From Pseudomonadota bacterium (lineage in GTDB: Bacteria; Myxococcota_A; Polyangia; Polyangiales; Polyangiaceae): a DNA stretch of 64,000 bases. Where the stretch lies: NCBI GenBank assembly GCA_023431345.1, contig JAEYWK010000044.1:62001-126000 (forward strand), written 5' to 3'. Numbering within the stretch: the first letter of the stretch is position 1; each line of letters opens with the position of its first letter. Under the pieces are notes generated by a model, which was not told where the DNA came from, ran no database searches, and saw only the letters and a program-made list of their open reading frames with translations. Made by a program: the position numbers and the translations under genes. This document shows, in pieces, positions 37,301-46,858 of this stretch.

Positions 37301-40300
37301 CCGCCGATCTCCCGCACCGCCGTGATCAGCTCGGCGTCCGTCGGCGCTTCGTCGAGCGCGAGCCGGTAAGCGTCGAGCGCCTCCTCGTAGCTGTCGAGCT
37401 TCGAGGCCAGGATGTTGCCGATTTCCTTACGGATTTGCGAGCGCTCCGCGGCCGACTCCGCGGCTCCGGCCTGCAGCTTCAGGCTCTCGAGCAGCTCCGC
37501 CCACATCGATTCGAGGCGGTAGAGGCGGTTGAGCGAGCCCAAGACTCCCGGATCGCCGGGGCGCACGTGCAGCGCCTGCTCGAGCACCTCGATGGCCTTG
37601 CGCTTGTCGGAGAGCTGCTTGTCGTAACAAGCGGCGGCGCTGACGAGCAGCGTGTACTTCAGGTCATCGTCGTCTTGCGTGAGCTCGACTCGGCGCTGGT
37701 ACAGCTCGACCAAGCGCGACGCGTCCGCCTTGGCTTCGTACAGCTCGATCAGGCAATCGACGGTGAAGGCGCTCTCCGGATCGAGCTCGAGCGCGCGCTC
37801 GTAGCCGGCGATGGCGCCCGCTGGGTCCTCGAGCATGTCGCGCTTGGCCTCGGCGACGCGACGCCAAACGCTGGCGCGCTCCTCGTCGCTCGGTAAGAGC
37901 TCGGCCTTCGACGTCAAGACCCGCACCAGCACCGGCCAGTCGCTGAGCAGCGTCGCGAGCGACTCCATCTGGTTCAGCGGCTCGATCTCGCTCTCGTCGG
38001 TGGCGAACAGTCGCTCGTACGCAGCGAGCGCCTTGCGCGGGTCGTCGCGGCGCGAGTTGTGGACGTTCGCGAGCGTCGCCAAAATTTCCCGGCGGTCCCG
38101 CAAATCTGGCTGTTCTTCGAGCACGGCTTCGTACGCCGCCGACAGCGCGTCCCACGCCGAGGTGCGCTCCGTGAGGCGCTCGTACTCGGCGCGCGTGTCA
38201 GCGTCGTCCGGGTCGAGCTTGACGCCGGCCTCGAGCGCCCGGCGCGCGCGGTTCAAGTCGTCGCCGCGCTTCTCCCACAGCTCGGCCGTCTCGCGCAGCA
38301 CACGCACCTTGTCCGTCACTTCTTGCGCGAGCTGGTAGCGGTCTTCGTTCAGCTGAATCTGGCGGCGCCAGTCGTCGAGCGCCTCGTACAGCGGACGCAA
38401 GATGTCCACGACGCGCTCGGCGTGGCTCGGCAGCTTGCGCAAGTGCTCGAGCGCCGTGATCGCCTCCTGGTGGCGCGGCAGCGCCGTCACGATCTCCTCC
38501 AGCTGGTCGATTGCGCGCTCGATCTGGTCTTGCTCCTGGTGCAGACGCGAAAGCGCCAGGCGATAGGGTGCGCCCTGCTCCGGCGTGGCCGCGCTCTCTG
38601 CGCGGCGGAGGTAGAGCTCGGCCAGGTCCTCCCAGCGCGAGCGAGCCCGGTACAGCTCCGTCAGCGCGTCGAGCGAGGTAGCGTCGTCATCCTCTACCTC
38701 GAGGGCCTGGCGGTAGGTGTCGATCGCGTCGTCGGGACGAGCGAGCGTGCCCTTCTGCAGGGCCGCCATCGTGTGCAAGAGCTGCAGGCGCTCGCGGGGC
38801 TCGAAGCGATTCTCCAGCCCCTGCCGGTACAGCTCGACGCGCTCCTCCGCGCGACCTGCCTTCTCGAGCAGTTGATCGACGGCCGTGAACAAGGACTTGC
38901 TCTCGGGCTCGAAGGCGAGCGCGCGCCGGAAGAAGACCAAGGCTTGGTCGCCCTCGTCCAAGTCGCGGAACAGCTCACCCGTGCGACGCAGCAGCTTGAC
39001 GCTCGCCTCGTCGTCCGTCTCGATCTTCTTCAGCTCCTCGGCATAAATTTCCGCCAAGCGGCGCTCGGCCGAGGCCACCTTCGCCAAGCGCTCGAGCTCG
39101 GAGATGGTCGAGGCGTCGCTGGGATCTTCGGCGAGCAGCCGGGCCACGGTGTCGAGCGCAGCGCGGTAGTCTTCCTTTTGCTCCTCGTAGAGCTTGGCGA
39201 GGCGCGTGAGCAGCTCGCGCCGCTCGTCCGGATCGGAGCTGGCCTCCAGCCGCGCGCGGATCGTGTTCATCACCTTGCCGAAGTCGGCGCGCAGCAGGTA
39301 CACCGGCTCGAGCAGCGCCGCCGCGCGAGCTCGCTCCACCGGATCGGGAGCGTCGCTCACCAGTCGCTCCAGCTCCGCGATGGCTCCCTCGTGTTGACGC
39401 TCGACCGAGAGCGCGCTCTCGAGCTCATCGAAGGCGCGAGCGATGTTGTTCTGGTGCCGTGAAGCGACGCGAGCGATCGCCACGTGAAGCCCGGCCGCGT
39501 CGCCGAGCTTCGCGTCGAGCTGGCGCTCGTAGAGCGTCACCAGCTCGACCCACATCGACTCGGCCGTGTACAGCGCCTCGAGCGCGGTCAGCGCCTCGCG
39601 CTCGAGCGCGATGTCGAGGATCGTCTCGTAGACCTCGATCGCCCGGCGGCGCTCCGAGAGGGCCTCCGACAGCAGCTTGGCGCGGCGGAAGAGCAGCGAC
39701 TTGCGCTCCTCGTCGCCGTCCGCCACCTCCGTGCGGCGCTCCAAGATTTCGAGCAAGCTGCGCGCGTCGCCCGCCTCTTCGTAGAGCGACTCGAGCGCGG
39801 TCAGCGCCTGCTTGTCTTCGGCGCGCAGCTCGAGCGCCTTCTTGTAGTAGGTGCGCGAGAGCTCGCGGTCCGCGAGCTTGTGACGAGCCAGATCGGCGAT
39901 CTTCAAGGTGACGAGCAGCTGCACGTCCCCGTCGAAGATCTCCGGCACGACGTCGCACAAGAGCTTCACGTACTCGGCTTGGCGCGAGGTCGCCGTCGCC
40001 AGACGCTCGAGGTGCGTGAACCACGGCACGAGGTCCGAATGCCCGACCGCCGAGCGCACGGCGCGCTCTGCGAGCGCAAAGGCGCGCTGGGGGTCCGCGA
40101 GCGGACCTTCGGCGACCTTCATCGCAGCCTCCAGGCCAGAGAGCCGCTCGAGCGGATCGTCGCTCGTGTCGACCTCGATCAAGAGCGTGGTGAGCAGCTG
40201 CTCACTGTCGCCCTCGGCCTCGAAGATCGGCTTCAGGATCAGCGCCGCCTCGCGCCGCGTGGGGTTGTCCGACGACTGCAGCAGCTTGCCGAGCGCCGCG

Positions 40301-43300
40301 CGGCTGGCGCCGTGGGTGGTGCGGATCCCGAGCGCGCGCCGGTAAACCTCGATCGCGCCGGCCTCGTCCGCCAGGTGCTCGCGCTTGATGTCGCCGAGCT
40401 TGGCCAAGATCTCCAGCCGCTCGTCGTCCGTGTCGCACAGGTCGAGGTGCCGCTCGTACGTCTCGGACAGATCTTCCCAGCGGCGCGCGGACTCGAACAG
40501 CGCCTCCAGCGCCGACAGCGAATCACGGCTCGGACCGAACTCCGAAACCAACGCCTGGTAGGCGTCGATCGCCTCGGTGACGGAGTCGAGCTTCTTCCAG
40601 AGCGTCTCCGCCTCGCGCGTCATCAGCGAGCGGCGCAGCTCGCCTTCGCTGCTGCCGTCGCGGCGCTTCTGCAGCACGCCGACCAGCTCGCGGTAGCGCC
40701 CCGCGCTCTCGTACAGGCGGTCGAGCGCGGCCAGCGCCTCCGCGTCGTCGGGGTTCTCGTCCACGCGCGCCTTCCAGGCCGCGATCGCGCCCGCCTCGTC
40801 GTTCAGCACGCTCTGGCTGAGCGTGCCGAGCCGCCCGAAGAGCTCGCGCCGGGTGGCCCCGTCTCGTTCGTGCTTCACTTGCAGGCGCAGCATCTCCGCG
40901 AGCTTCTGGCTCTGGCTGGAAGCGACGTAGATGCGCTCGAGCGCCTTCGCGGCCGGCAGCACCAGCTCCGCGTCTTGCTCGTCGAGCTCGAGGATGCGAC
41001 GGTAGGTGCTCTCGGCTCGCTGCGGATCGCTCAGCAGCTCTTCGTAGATGCGGGCGACGGCGGTGAGGATCTCCCCCTTGCTGGGCGAGCTGTCGGCCTT
41101 CTCGCTGGCTCGCGTCAGCACGTCGGCCACACGCTCGTGGGCGGACACGCGGCGCCCGATCTCGAGCAGGCGCCCGCGGGCGTCGGTGTCGAGGGGATCC
41201 ATCGGCACGAGCTCCGCGAGCGCGTCGAGCGCGCCTTGATCGTCGTGCAAGCGGTCATCGCGCAGCATCGCGATGCGTCGCAGCAGGTCGCGACGCTCGT
41301 CGATCACCTCCGGCGCCGTGAGCGACTCGAGGCGAATCGCCAGCACGCGCACGAGATCGCGCACTTCGTCGCGAGCCTCGTAGACGGTCTCGAGCGCGCG
41401 CGCGGCTCGCGGCCGCAGCTCCCCGATGGCCAGCATGCGCTCGGCCAGCTCGCGCGCCTCGTAGTCGCCGACACGCTCGCGCAGCACGTCTTCGACGTGG
41501 CTCATCGCCTTGTCGGGCTCGAGCAGCTCGAGCTGCAGCTTCGCCAAGCGCAGCTTGAGCTCGAAGGCTTCGTCGCCGACGGCGGCCTCGAGGCGTCGCT
41601 CGAGCAGCGCCGACAGCTCCCGGCTCTTGCCCTGCTTCAGGTACAGCCGATCGAGCGCGCGGATCGCGCCGTCGTGCACCGGGTCGATCTCGAGGATGCG
41701 CTCGTAGTAGTTGGTGGCCTTCGCCGCGTCTTCGATGATCTCTTCGCAGATCAACGCGACCTCGACCAGCATGTCGATGCGGCGCGCTAGATCGTCGGTC
41801 GCGCGCGCGGAGCGATCGTACAGCGCCTCGAGCTCGCCCCAGCGCTCGGCGGCGGTGAGGATGTCTTTCAGGCGCTGGAACGCGGCCTCGTTGCTGGGCG
41901 CGAGCGCCAAGACGCGCTCGAGGTACGGCGTCGCGCCGATGGGGTCGCCGAGCTTGTCCTCGTGCAGGCGCGCCGCGCGCTCCGACAGCTCCGTCTCGAG
42001 CGCCACGTCGAGCTTGGCGCGAAGGACCTCGCGCATCGCTTCGGCCAGATCGGTGGGGCGCCCGGACGCGCCCGCCAGCGAGTCGGCGCGCTCCCACAGC
42101 GGCAGCTCCGCCGGGAACTCGCGCACCGCCGCCAGCATCACGTCGAGGGCGCTGCCGTGCGCGCTCAATTTGTGCTCGTGCACGTCGGCGAGACGACCGT
42201 AGAGCGCCAGGCGCTCCTCTGGCGCCTTGACTTGCTCCAGCAGCACGCTGAGCGCCGAGGCCTCCCGGCGCGCTTCGCCGCCGCTCGCGTAACGCTGCGC
42301 CAGCACGTCGGCGGCGCGCGCTCGCACCGAGTCGACGCTGACCAACCGCTCCAGCACCGACATCGCTCGCGCGCTCTGCGCGTCCGAAGTGAGCGCCGCG
42401 ATCGCGCTCTCGAGCGCGTCCCCCGGGCGCGCTAGGCGCTCGAGGTACAGCTCGCTCAGCTCCACCTCGCGCTCCGCGCGCGCTTCGCCCGTGCTGGCGT
42501 CTCGGTGCTGCGCGATGATCTCCGCCGCCGCCGCGGCGTCGCCCGCGCTCAGCAGCAGGCGCGGCAACGTCGAGAGCGCGCGCTCGTCGGTGCTCGCGAT
42601 CGAGAGCATGCGACGGTAGAGCGCCACCGCCTTCTCGGGCGCGTCGAACACGGCCTCTTCGAGGGTCGCCCACTCCGCGAGCAAGCGCAGGCGCTCTTCA
42701 TCGGTAGGAGCGCTGACGACGCGCAGCTCCAGCAGCCAGCGCAGGTCGTCACGGCGATCGTTACGGCGCAGGATGCCCTCGAGCTCGGTGGCCGCCTCGA
42801 CGTCGGCCGGGTCCCGCTCCAGCATCTGCTTGTAGACCTTCACCGCGTCGTCGGTGCGGCCGAGCTCGTCCGCGTAGACGCGGGCCAGCTTGAGCTCGAG
42901 CAGTCGCCGCGTCGCGTCGGCAGCCGCGGGCTTCGCGGGAGCTTCGACGGGCGCCTCCGCGCTCGGCTCGGCCTTCTTCTTGCCCTTCTTGCCCTTCTTG
43001 GCCGGAGGAGCGGCGTCTGCCTTGGCCGCCACGGCCGGCGGCGCCTCCGTCACCTCGGCGGCGACGCTCGCGAGTCGCGCCTCCAGCGCGTCGACGAACG
43101 CCTCCCACGCGGACGCGGCGCGCGACGTGTCTTCGAGCATCTCGAGCGACAGCGGGCTGTCGGGGGCAAGCTCGTAGGCCTTGCGCGCGTAGGCGGCGGC
43201 CGCTTTGCGATCACCCAAGCGCTTGCCGGTGACGTCGACGAGGCGCGCCAGCAGCTCGAGCTTCTCGCCCTCGGAGGTGGCCTTTTCGAAGAGCAGCTCG

Positions 43301-45726
43301 TAGAGCGGCGTGAGACGCGCCCACTTCTCGTCCTTCTCGTACAGGGGCAAGAGCGAGCGCGCGGCGCGGGTATCCCCCGGGTCGACGCTGAGCACGCGAT
43401 CGTAGGAGCGAAACGCGCGCTCGGGTTGGTTGAGCTTCTCCTCGTAGATGCGCGCAGCGCGGTAGCTGAGGGCGATCTTGCCCGCGTTGTCTTTCGCGCG
43501 GTCGGCCGCGTTCGACAGAACCTCCGACAAGCCCTCCCAGTCGTTCTGGCTACCGTAGAGCTCCTCGAGGGCGTCGAAGTCGCCGCTGCCGAGGTATGCC
43601 TCACGCAGCACGCGCAGCGCGCGCGCGTGACCGGGCGACAGCTCGAGCACGCGGCGCCACGTGCGCACGGCCTGCTCCGCGTCTTGGATCTGATCGGCGT
43701 AAACGATGCCGAGCTTCTGGAGGGCCGAAAGCTTCCCGCTCGTCTCCGCTTCGATTTCGACGCGTCGCTCGAGCGCCGAAGCGAGGGTGGTATAATCGCG
43801 GTTACGCTCCGCGAGCTTCTCCAGCGCGTCGAGCACGTCGGCGCGCGACGGATCGATCTCCAGCGTTTGCTGGTAGAGCTGAATGGCGTCGGCGGCGCGG
43901 TTCAAGCGCTCGGCGGCCAAGGCTGCCATCTCGCGCAGCAGCGGCAGGCGCTTGCTACCCTCGGCTTGCTTCAAGTCAGCGGCGTACAGCTCGAACAGCG
44001 GGGCCCAGGCCCGCCGCTTGCGGTACAGCTCCTCGAGGCGCTCGCGCGCTTCGCGATCGTCGGGCGCGATCTTGAGCAGGGCCGCGTAGGCGTCGGTGGC
44101 GTTCTGAGCGTTCGAGAACTGATCGAGCCAGCGACGGGCAGCGGCGCGATACAGCTCCTTCTTCTCCTCCACGTCGGGCGTGATTTCGGCCAGCTTGATC
44201 TGGTTCGTGATCAGATCGCGGTGGCGGCCGAGCTTCTCGTACAGCGAGACGAGCTCGCGCATCTCGAGCACGTCTTGCTCGTCGAGCTTGTCGTCGAGCT
44301 GAACGATCTGGCCCAGCACGGAGAGCAGCGCGGTGTCGCTCTTGATGTACTGGCGATACACCGTCGCGACCTCGCGCAGCACCGCCAAGCGCTCCTGGTA
44401 CTTCTCGTGCGGCAGCCGCTCAAGCTCTTGCCTCAGCAGCTCGACCAGCGCGTTGTAACCCTGCGTTTGCTTGTACAAGCGCTTGAGGGCGTCGCGTGCC
44501 TCCGTGTTGTCGGGGTCTTGCCGCAGCACGCTCTTGTACTGCTCCACCGCCTTCTGCGCGTTCTCTTGGCCTTCCGCCAGCTTGCCGAGCTGGGCGCTCA
44601 GCTGGGTGCGCTCTTTGCTCCCTTCGGGCAGCGCTCGCGCCGCCGCCTGCAGCACCTCCATCAGGCGCGTGTCGTCTTGCAGGCTCGCGAAGTACTCGCG
44701 GAAGAATGACAGCATGCCGGGGTTGGCGGGCTCCACGCGCCGAATGCGATCGAACCACGGCTCGGCGTCGGCGGGATTCTCGAGCTTCTTCCAGTGCAGC
44801 ATCGCGATCTGGAGCATGTCTCCGACGCGCTGCCCGTCGCCGCCCGGACCCGCCGCCTTCAAGTCGCGCTCGTAGAGCGCCACCAGCTCCGCCCAACGCT
44901 CGGAGCTCGAGTACAAATCCGACAAGAACGCCTTGGCCTCCGGGTGATCGGGCCCGTCACGCAGGACGCCGCCGTACGCGCGCGCGGCGCGCTCCTTGTC
45001 ACCCAAATCTTGCGCGTAGACGCGGGCCAGGCGCACGCCCGCCGAGATGCGCGCCACCGCCGTCTCCCCGCGATCGGCGAGGCGTTCGAGCACCCCCGCG
45101 ACGTCCTCGTAGCGGCCCTTCTGCCGGTAGAGGTGCTCGAGCAGGTGGCTCGCCGCTTCGTTGGTCGGATCGAGGCGCACGGCCTGTTCCAGCCGATCGA
45201 CGGCGGCCTCGAAGGCGGCGTCATCCGAGCCGAAGCGCACGTCCATCTCCGCGGCGCGCATCAGCATGGCGCTCTTGTAGGCCTCGTCGCTCGCCCCCTC
45301 CGCTTCGCTCAAATAGCTAGCGCGTAGCTCGGTGTAGCGCGCCCGCCGACTCTCTTGCTCTTCCAGCTTGGCCGACGCTTCTCGGTCGTCGGGCGAGAGC
45401 TCCAGCAGGCGCAGGTACGCGGCGGCGGCGCCGTCTTCATCGAACAAGTGATCGCTGAGCAAGCGGGCTTGCTCGCGCACGAGCGTCGCTTCGCGATGGG
45501 TGCCGCCGGCGGCGCCAATCGCGATCTCGAGCAGGCGCGCCGCCGCCAACCATTCGCCGCGCTCTGCATGCTTCTCGCGCGCCGCGTCGAGCAGCCGCGC
45601 GAGCTCCTCGGGCGAGAGGTCACCGCTGCCCTGTTCGACGGTCGATTGCAGTGACTCCCAAGCTTCGTTCGAACCCGGTTCAGCCTGCAGTTTTCCAAGA
45701 GCGTTGCGGATCGTCTGAGAATCCAT
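34369..45726 (-). CDS. Giant tetratricopeptide-repeat protein (3785 residues)
   Basis: An uninterrupted frame from ATG 45726. No signal peptide and no membrane helix, so probably cytoplasmic. Almost the whole chain is helical-pair repeats with TPR landmarks such as AxxxYxRxLELxPxDxxAxxxLxxLY and WxELxxLYERxL. The landmarks recur about every 70-75 residues, one unit being two TPR-like pairs, giving roughly 50 units. One low-complexity Lys/Ala/Pro stretch (residues ~895-945, KKGKKGKKK) interrupts the array. It resembles, from memory, the several-thousand-residue TPR protein AgmK/GltI of Myxococcus xanthus gliding motility, but no other gliding gene is here. mlaE follows after 11 bases. Role: a scaffold, by inference. 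Confidence 0.88.
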   Translation of the reverse strand: MDSQTIRNALGKLQAEPGSNEAWESLQSTVEQGSGDLSPEELARLLDAAREKHAERGEWLAAARLLEIAIGAAGGTHREATLVREQARLLSDHLFDEDGAAAAYLRLLELSPDDREASAKLEEQESRRARYTELRASYLSEAEGASDEAYKSAMLMRAAEMDVRFGSDDAAFEAAVDRLEQAVRLDPTNEAASHLLEHLYRQKGRYEDVAGVLERLADRGETAVARISAGVRLARVYAQDLGDKERAARAYGGVLRDGPDHPEAKAFLSDLYSSSERWAELVALYERDLKAAGPGGDGQRVGDMLQIAMLHWKKLENPADAEPWFDRIRRVEPANPGMLSFFREYFASLQDDTRLMEVLQAAARALPEGSKERTQLSAQLGKLAEGQENAQKAVEQYKSVLRQDPDNTEARDALKRLYKQTQGYNALVELLRQELERLPHEKYQERLAVLREVATVYRQYIKSDTALLSVLGQIVQLDDKLDEQDVLEMRELVSLYEKLGRHRDLITNQIKLAEITPDVEEKKELYRAAARRWLDQFSNAQNATDAYAALLKIAPDDREARERLEELYRKRRAWAPLFELYAADLKQAEGSKRLPLLREMAALAAERLNRAADAIQLYQQTLEIDPSRADVLDALEKLAERNRDYTTLASALERRVEIEAETSGKLSALQKLGIVYADQIQDAEQAVRTWRRVLELSPGHARALRVLREAYLGSGDFDALEELYGSQNDWEGLSEVLSNAADRAKDNAGKIALSYRAARIYEEKLNQPERAFRSYDRVLSVDPGDTRAARSLLPLYEKDEKWARLTPLYELLFEKATSEGEKLELLARLVDVTGKRLGDRKAAAAYARKAYELAPDSPLSLEMLEDTSRAASAWEAFVDALEARLASVAAEVTEAPPAVAAKADAAPPAKKGKKGKKKAEPSAEAPVEAPAKPAAADATRRLLELKLARVYADELGRTDDAVKVYKQMLERDPADVEAATELEGILRRNDRRDDLRWLLELRVVSAPTDEERLRLLAEWATLEEAVFDAPEKAVALYRRMLSIASTDERALSTLPRLLLSAGDAAAAAEIIAQHRDASTGEARAEREVELSELYLERLARPGDALESAIAALTSDAQSARAMSVLERLVSVDSVRARAADVLAQRYASGGEARREASALSVLLEQVKAPEERLALYGRLADVHEHKLSAHGSALDVMLAAVREFPAELPLWERADSLAGASGRPTDLAEAMREVLRAKLDVALETELSERAARLHEDKLGDPIGATPYLERVLALAPSNEAAFQRLKDILTAAERWGELEALYDRSARATDDLARRIDMLVEVALICEEIIEDAAKATNYYERILEIDPVHDGAIRALDRLYLKQGKSRELSALLERRLEAAVGDEAFELKLRLAKLQLELLEPDKAMSHVEDVLRERVGDYEARELAERMLAIGELRPRAARALETVYEARDEVRDLVRVLAIRLESLTAPEVIDERRDLLRRIAMLRDDRLHDDQGALDALAELVPMDPLDTDARGRLLEIGRRVSAHERVADVLTRASEKADSSPSKGEILTAVARIYEELLSDPQRAESTYRRILELDEQDAELVLPAAKALERIYVASSQSQKLAEMLRLQVKHERDGATRRELFGRLGTLSQSVLNDEAGAIAAWKARVDENPDDAEALAALDRLYESAGRYRELVGVLQKRRDGSSEGELRRSLMTREAETLWKKLDSVTEAIDAYQALVSEFGPSRDSLSALEALFESARRWEDLSETYERHLDLCDTDDERLEILAKLGDIKREHLADEAGAIEVYRRALGIRTTHGASRAALGKLLQSSDNPTRREAALILKPIFEAEGDSEQLLTTLLIEVDTSDDPLERLSGLEAAMKVAEGPLADPQRAFALAERAVRSAVGHSDLVPWFTHLERLATATSRQAEYVKLLCDVVPEIFDGDVQLLVTLKIADLARHKLADRELSRTYYKKALELRAEDKQALTALESLYEEAGDARSLLEILERRTEVADGDEERKSLLFRRAKLLSEALSERRRAIEVYETILDIALEREALTALEALYTAESMWVELVTLYERQLDAKLGDAAGLHVAIARVASRHQNNIARAFDELESALSVERQHEGAIAELERLVSDAPDPVERARAAALLEPVYLLRADFGKVMNTIRARLEASSDPDERRELLTRLAKLYEEQKEDYRAALDTVARLLAEDPSDASTISELERLAKVASAERRLAEIYAEELKKIETDDEASVKLLRRTGELFRDLDEGDQALVFFRRALAFEPESKSLFTAVDQLLEKAGRAEERVELYRQGLENRFEPRERLQLLHTMAALQKGTLARPDDAIDTYRQALEVEDDDATSLDALTELYRARSRWEDLAELYLRRAESAATPEQGAPYRLALSRLHQEQDQIERAIDQLEEIVTALPRHQEAITALEHLRKLPSHAERVVDILRPLYEALDDWRRQIQLNEDRYQLAQEVTDKVRVLRETAELWEKRGDDLNRARRALEAGVKLDPDDADTRAEYERLTERTSAWDALSAAYEAVLEEQPDLRDRREILATLANVHNSRRDDPRKALAAYERLFATDESEIEPLNQMESLATLLSDWPVLVRVLTSKAELLPSDEERASVWRRVAEAKRDMLEDPAGAIAGYERALELDPESAFTVDCLIELYEAKADASRLVELYQRRVELTQDDDDLKYTLLVSAAACYDKQLSDKRKAIEVLEQALHVRPGDPGVLGSLNRLYRLESMWAELLESLKLQAGAAESAAERSQIRKEIGNILASKLDSYEEALDAYRLALDEAPTDAELITAVREIGGGHEDLRRSVADILVPVLEQSGRHAELVDVLELRLTIETEPTERVQTLRSVARVLEQNLGKQHDAASALLRAISERPDDAELHEELERLARATSGFGRYADALSDRAGSTFDPDVARELYVRLGRIAEQELKDDQRAVTAYKRAVEQAGDQPELLDALDRLYTRLDDHEAVADVLERRVSVEMSDERQADLYYRLAQLQIGRFEEPARGLGSLRMALERVPGHEAAVAELEKLVDHADLFEEVSEILEEVYRARGSTDRLSKLYEKRVGFADSVEARIDMRRSLARVLEDEAKDPRAAQRVIELGLAEAPEDLALLEEIERLAAITGEWDKASQALARAIAAKSDLAPESGVELSMRLAGWYRDKAFDNASAETALKRALEFDPSSDDVLQAIEALQRAPGRELDLFGTLRQRAKLQVDESRREDLYRQAKTLAESSGDSAAAEAVLRELLAHDDTNLWALAELCKLREAASDYPETFKLTVRQAELGADAASVHALRRRAAEIARDQLNDVPKATELFEQLFEDDPTDRDAASALRALYPAAGRDQDLGRLLERLVDMAESPATRTALRLELSRLNRDKFQSLDTAIELLRSVLEEEPGQGEAVVELSELYEKTQRDEELAELLSTQIDAARERGETASELRFQVRLGEVYDGRLGDRARAIDTYRGVLERDPNHRGALEALARLYKAQDELGPAAEVVSRLLDMASGPAAVELAIELGEAEQKLGNSENAARAFERGLSHDERSAELRDRLRALYQSSKEWEKLSALLARDAELTERPEEAVKILQQAAQIQSKERGDHVAAAELLERASKLKPDDREILLELCDRYSASGRGKAAAEVLQRIVDSFGTKRTKELGEIHRRLAAAYLADGEVRRALEELDKAFRIEPGNVHVLTLLGDVALQVGDHKKAQQMYRALLLQKLDDASGPIKKSMVFFRLGQIHEQLDEKPKAMQMYERAVQTDGLEEAKTRLAALKG

Positions 45727-45972
45727 TTACCTGTTCTTTTCCTCGTTCAGCCGCGCGCTCTTCCGAGAGGGCGGGGCCGCTGCCGTAAGCGCGAGCCGGT
45801 GGCCTTGGCGGTGACCAAATGAATCGCGTCTCGGAGCCAGTCGGGTGTCGATCGCTGGGGGTTCCCTGCCTCGCTACGAGGCGAGGCACGCGAGAGTACG
45901 CCGCGGAATCAGGCGGCACAAGCGCTCGAAACCCCTCCAGTTTTGGTTCGTCGACGGCGGCCTGCTCGGCGC

Positions 45973-46815
45973 TCAGCGCGCTGGGTGCGGGGATGTGCGC
46001 CGCGAAAGCTCACGCCGCTGCGCGGCGATGACTCGCGGGTCTCCGCCGAGACGCGCGGCGTGGTCGAGCGCTCGCCTCGCCTCGTCGAAGCGGCCCATGC
46101 CGATGAGCGCGAACGAACGCCCGAGCTGAGCGTCAGGCAGCTTAGGCCGGCTTGCTGCAATCGCGTCGTACTGCACGAGCGCGCTCGGCAGGTCACCGCG
46201 GGTGAGCGCGAGCGTCGCGAGGCCGACGCGATTCTCGAGCGCCTCCGGGTCGGCCAGAAGGCCCGACCGATACGAGCGCTCTGCGGCCGCTAGCTTGCCC
46301 TGCGAGAGCTGCACCAACCCGAGCGCGTGCCAAGCGGCCGGATTCTTGGCATTGCGCCGCAGTGCCTCGGCCAAGCGCGGCTCGGCGAGCGAGAGCTCTC
46401 CCCAGCGCGCCGCGCGCATGCCACCGGTCAGCGGCCCGAGGTCATCACGCGGCGCGACCTCGGTGGCTCGATCGTAGGCGGCGAGCGCTTCATCGTAGCG
46501 GTGCGAAAGCTCGAGAGCGTGCCCCAACTCGACCAGCGGAATCGGGCTCGCCGGGCCCAGCTGCTGCTCGAGCCGCTCCACCTCGGCTCGTGCGCGCCCG
46601 AGCTGCCCCCGCGCCGCTTCGACGCGGACCAGCAGCCGCCGCTCGGCGATCGAATCGGGGTGCTGCTCGAGGTAGGCACGCAGCACTCGGCTCGCCTCCT
46701 CGCTCTGGCCCTTGCCCATCAGCATGCTCGCGCGCGGTACGGGCGACGCAGCAGAGCCGGCGCAGCCGGACAGCGCGGCGCCGAGGCTCAGCGCGAGCAG
46801 CATCCTTACGAGCAT
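45973..46815 (-). CDS. TPR-repeat lipoprotein
   Basis: 280 residues. Signal peptide with lipobox LSGC (Cys 18). The rest is TPR-like pairs: ASRVLRAYLEQHPDSIAERRLL, YDEALAAYDRATEVAPRDD, AWHALGLVQLSQGKLAAAERSYRSGLLADPEALENRVGLATLALTRGDLPSALVQYDA (in part). Such proteins act as envelope-attached adaptors, often for pili or secretion. It lies 246 bases upstream of the giant TPR gene on the same strand and may belong with it. Confidence 0.75.
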   Translation of the reverse strand: MLVRMLLALSLGAALSGCAGSAASPVPRASMLMGKGQSEEASRVLRAYLEQHPDSIAERRLLVRVEAARGQLGRARAEVERLEQQLGPASPIPLVELGHALELSHRYDEALAAYDRATEVAPRDDLGPLTGGMRAARWGELSLAEPRLAEALRRNAKNPAAWHALGLVQLSQGKLAAAERSYRSGLLADPEALENRVGLATLALTRGDLPSALVQYDAIAASRPKLPDAQLGRSFALIGMGRFDEARRALDHAARLGGDPRVIAAQRRELSRRTSPHPAR

Positions 46816-46858
46816 CCGCTGGCCATGTTAGCACTCGGCTCGAGGCGCCCTCCATCCC

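Noticed and set aside
39484..44709. Long plus-strand open frames (up to ~770 residues) opposite the giant TPR gene
   Set aside because: They are antisense to an obviously real repeat protein. Their Arg/Leu/Val-rich composition follows from its codon bias and they show no motifs.
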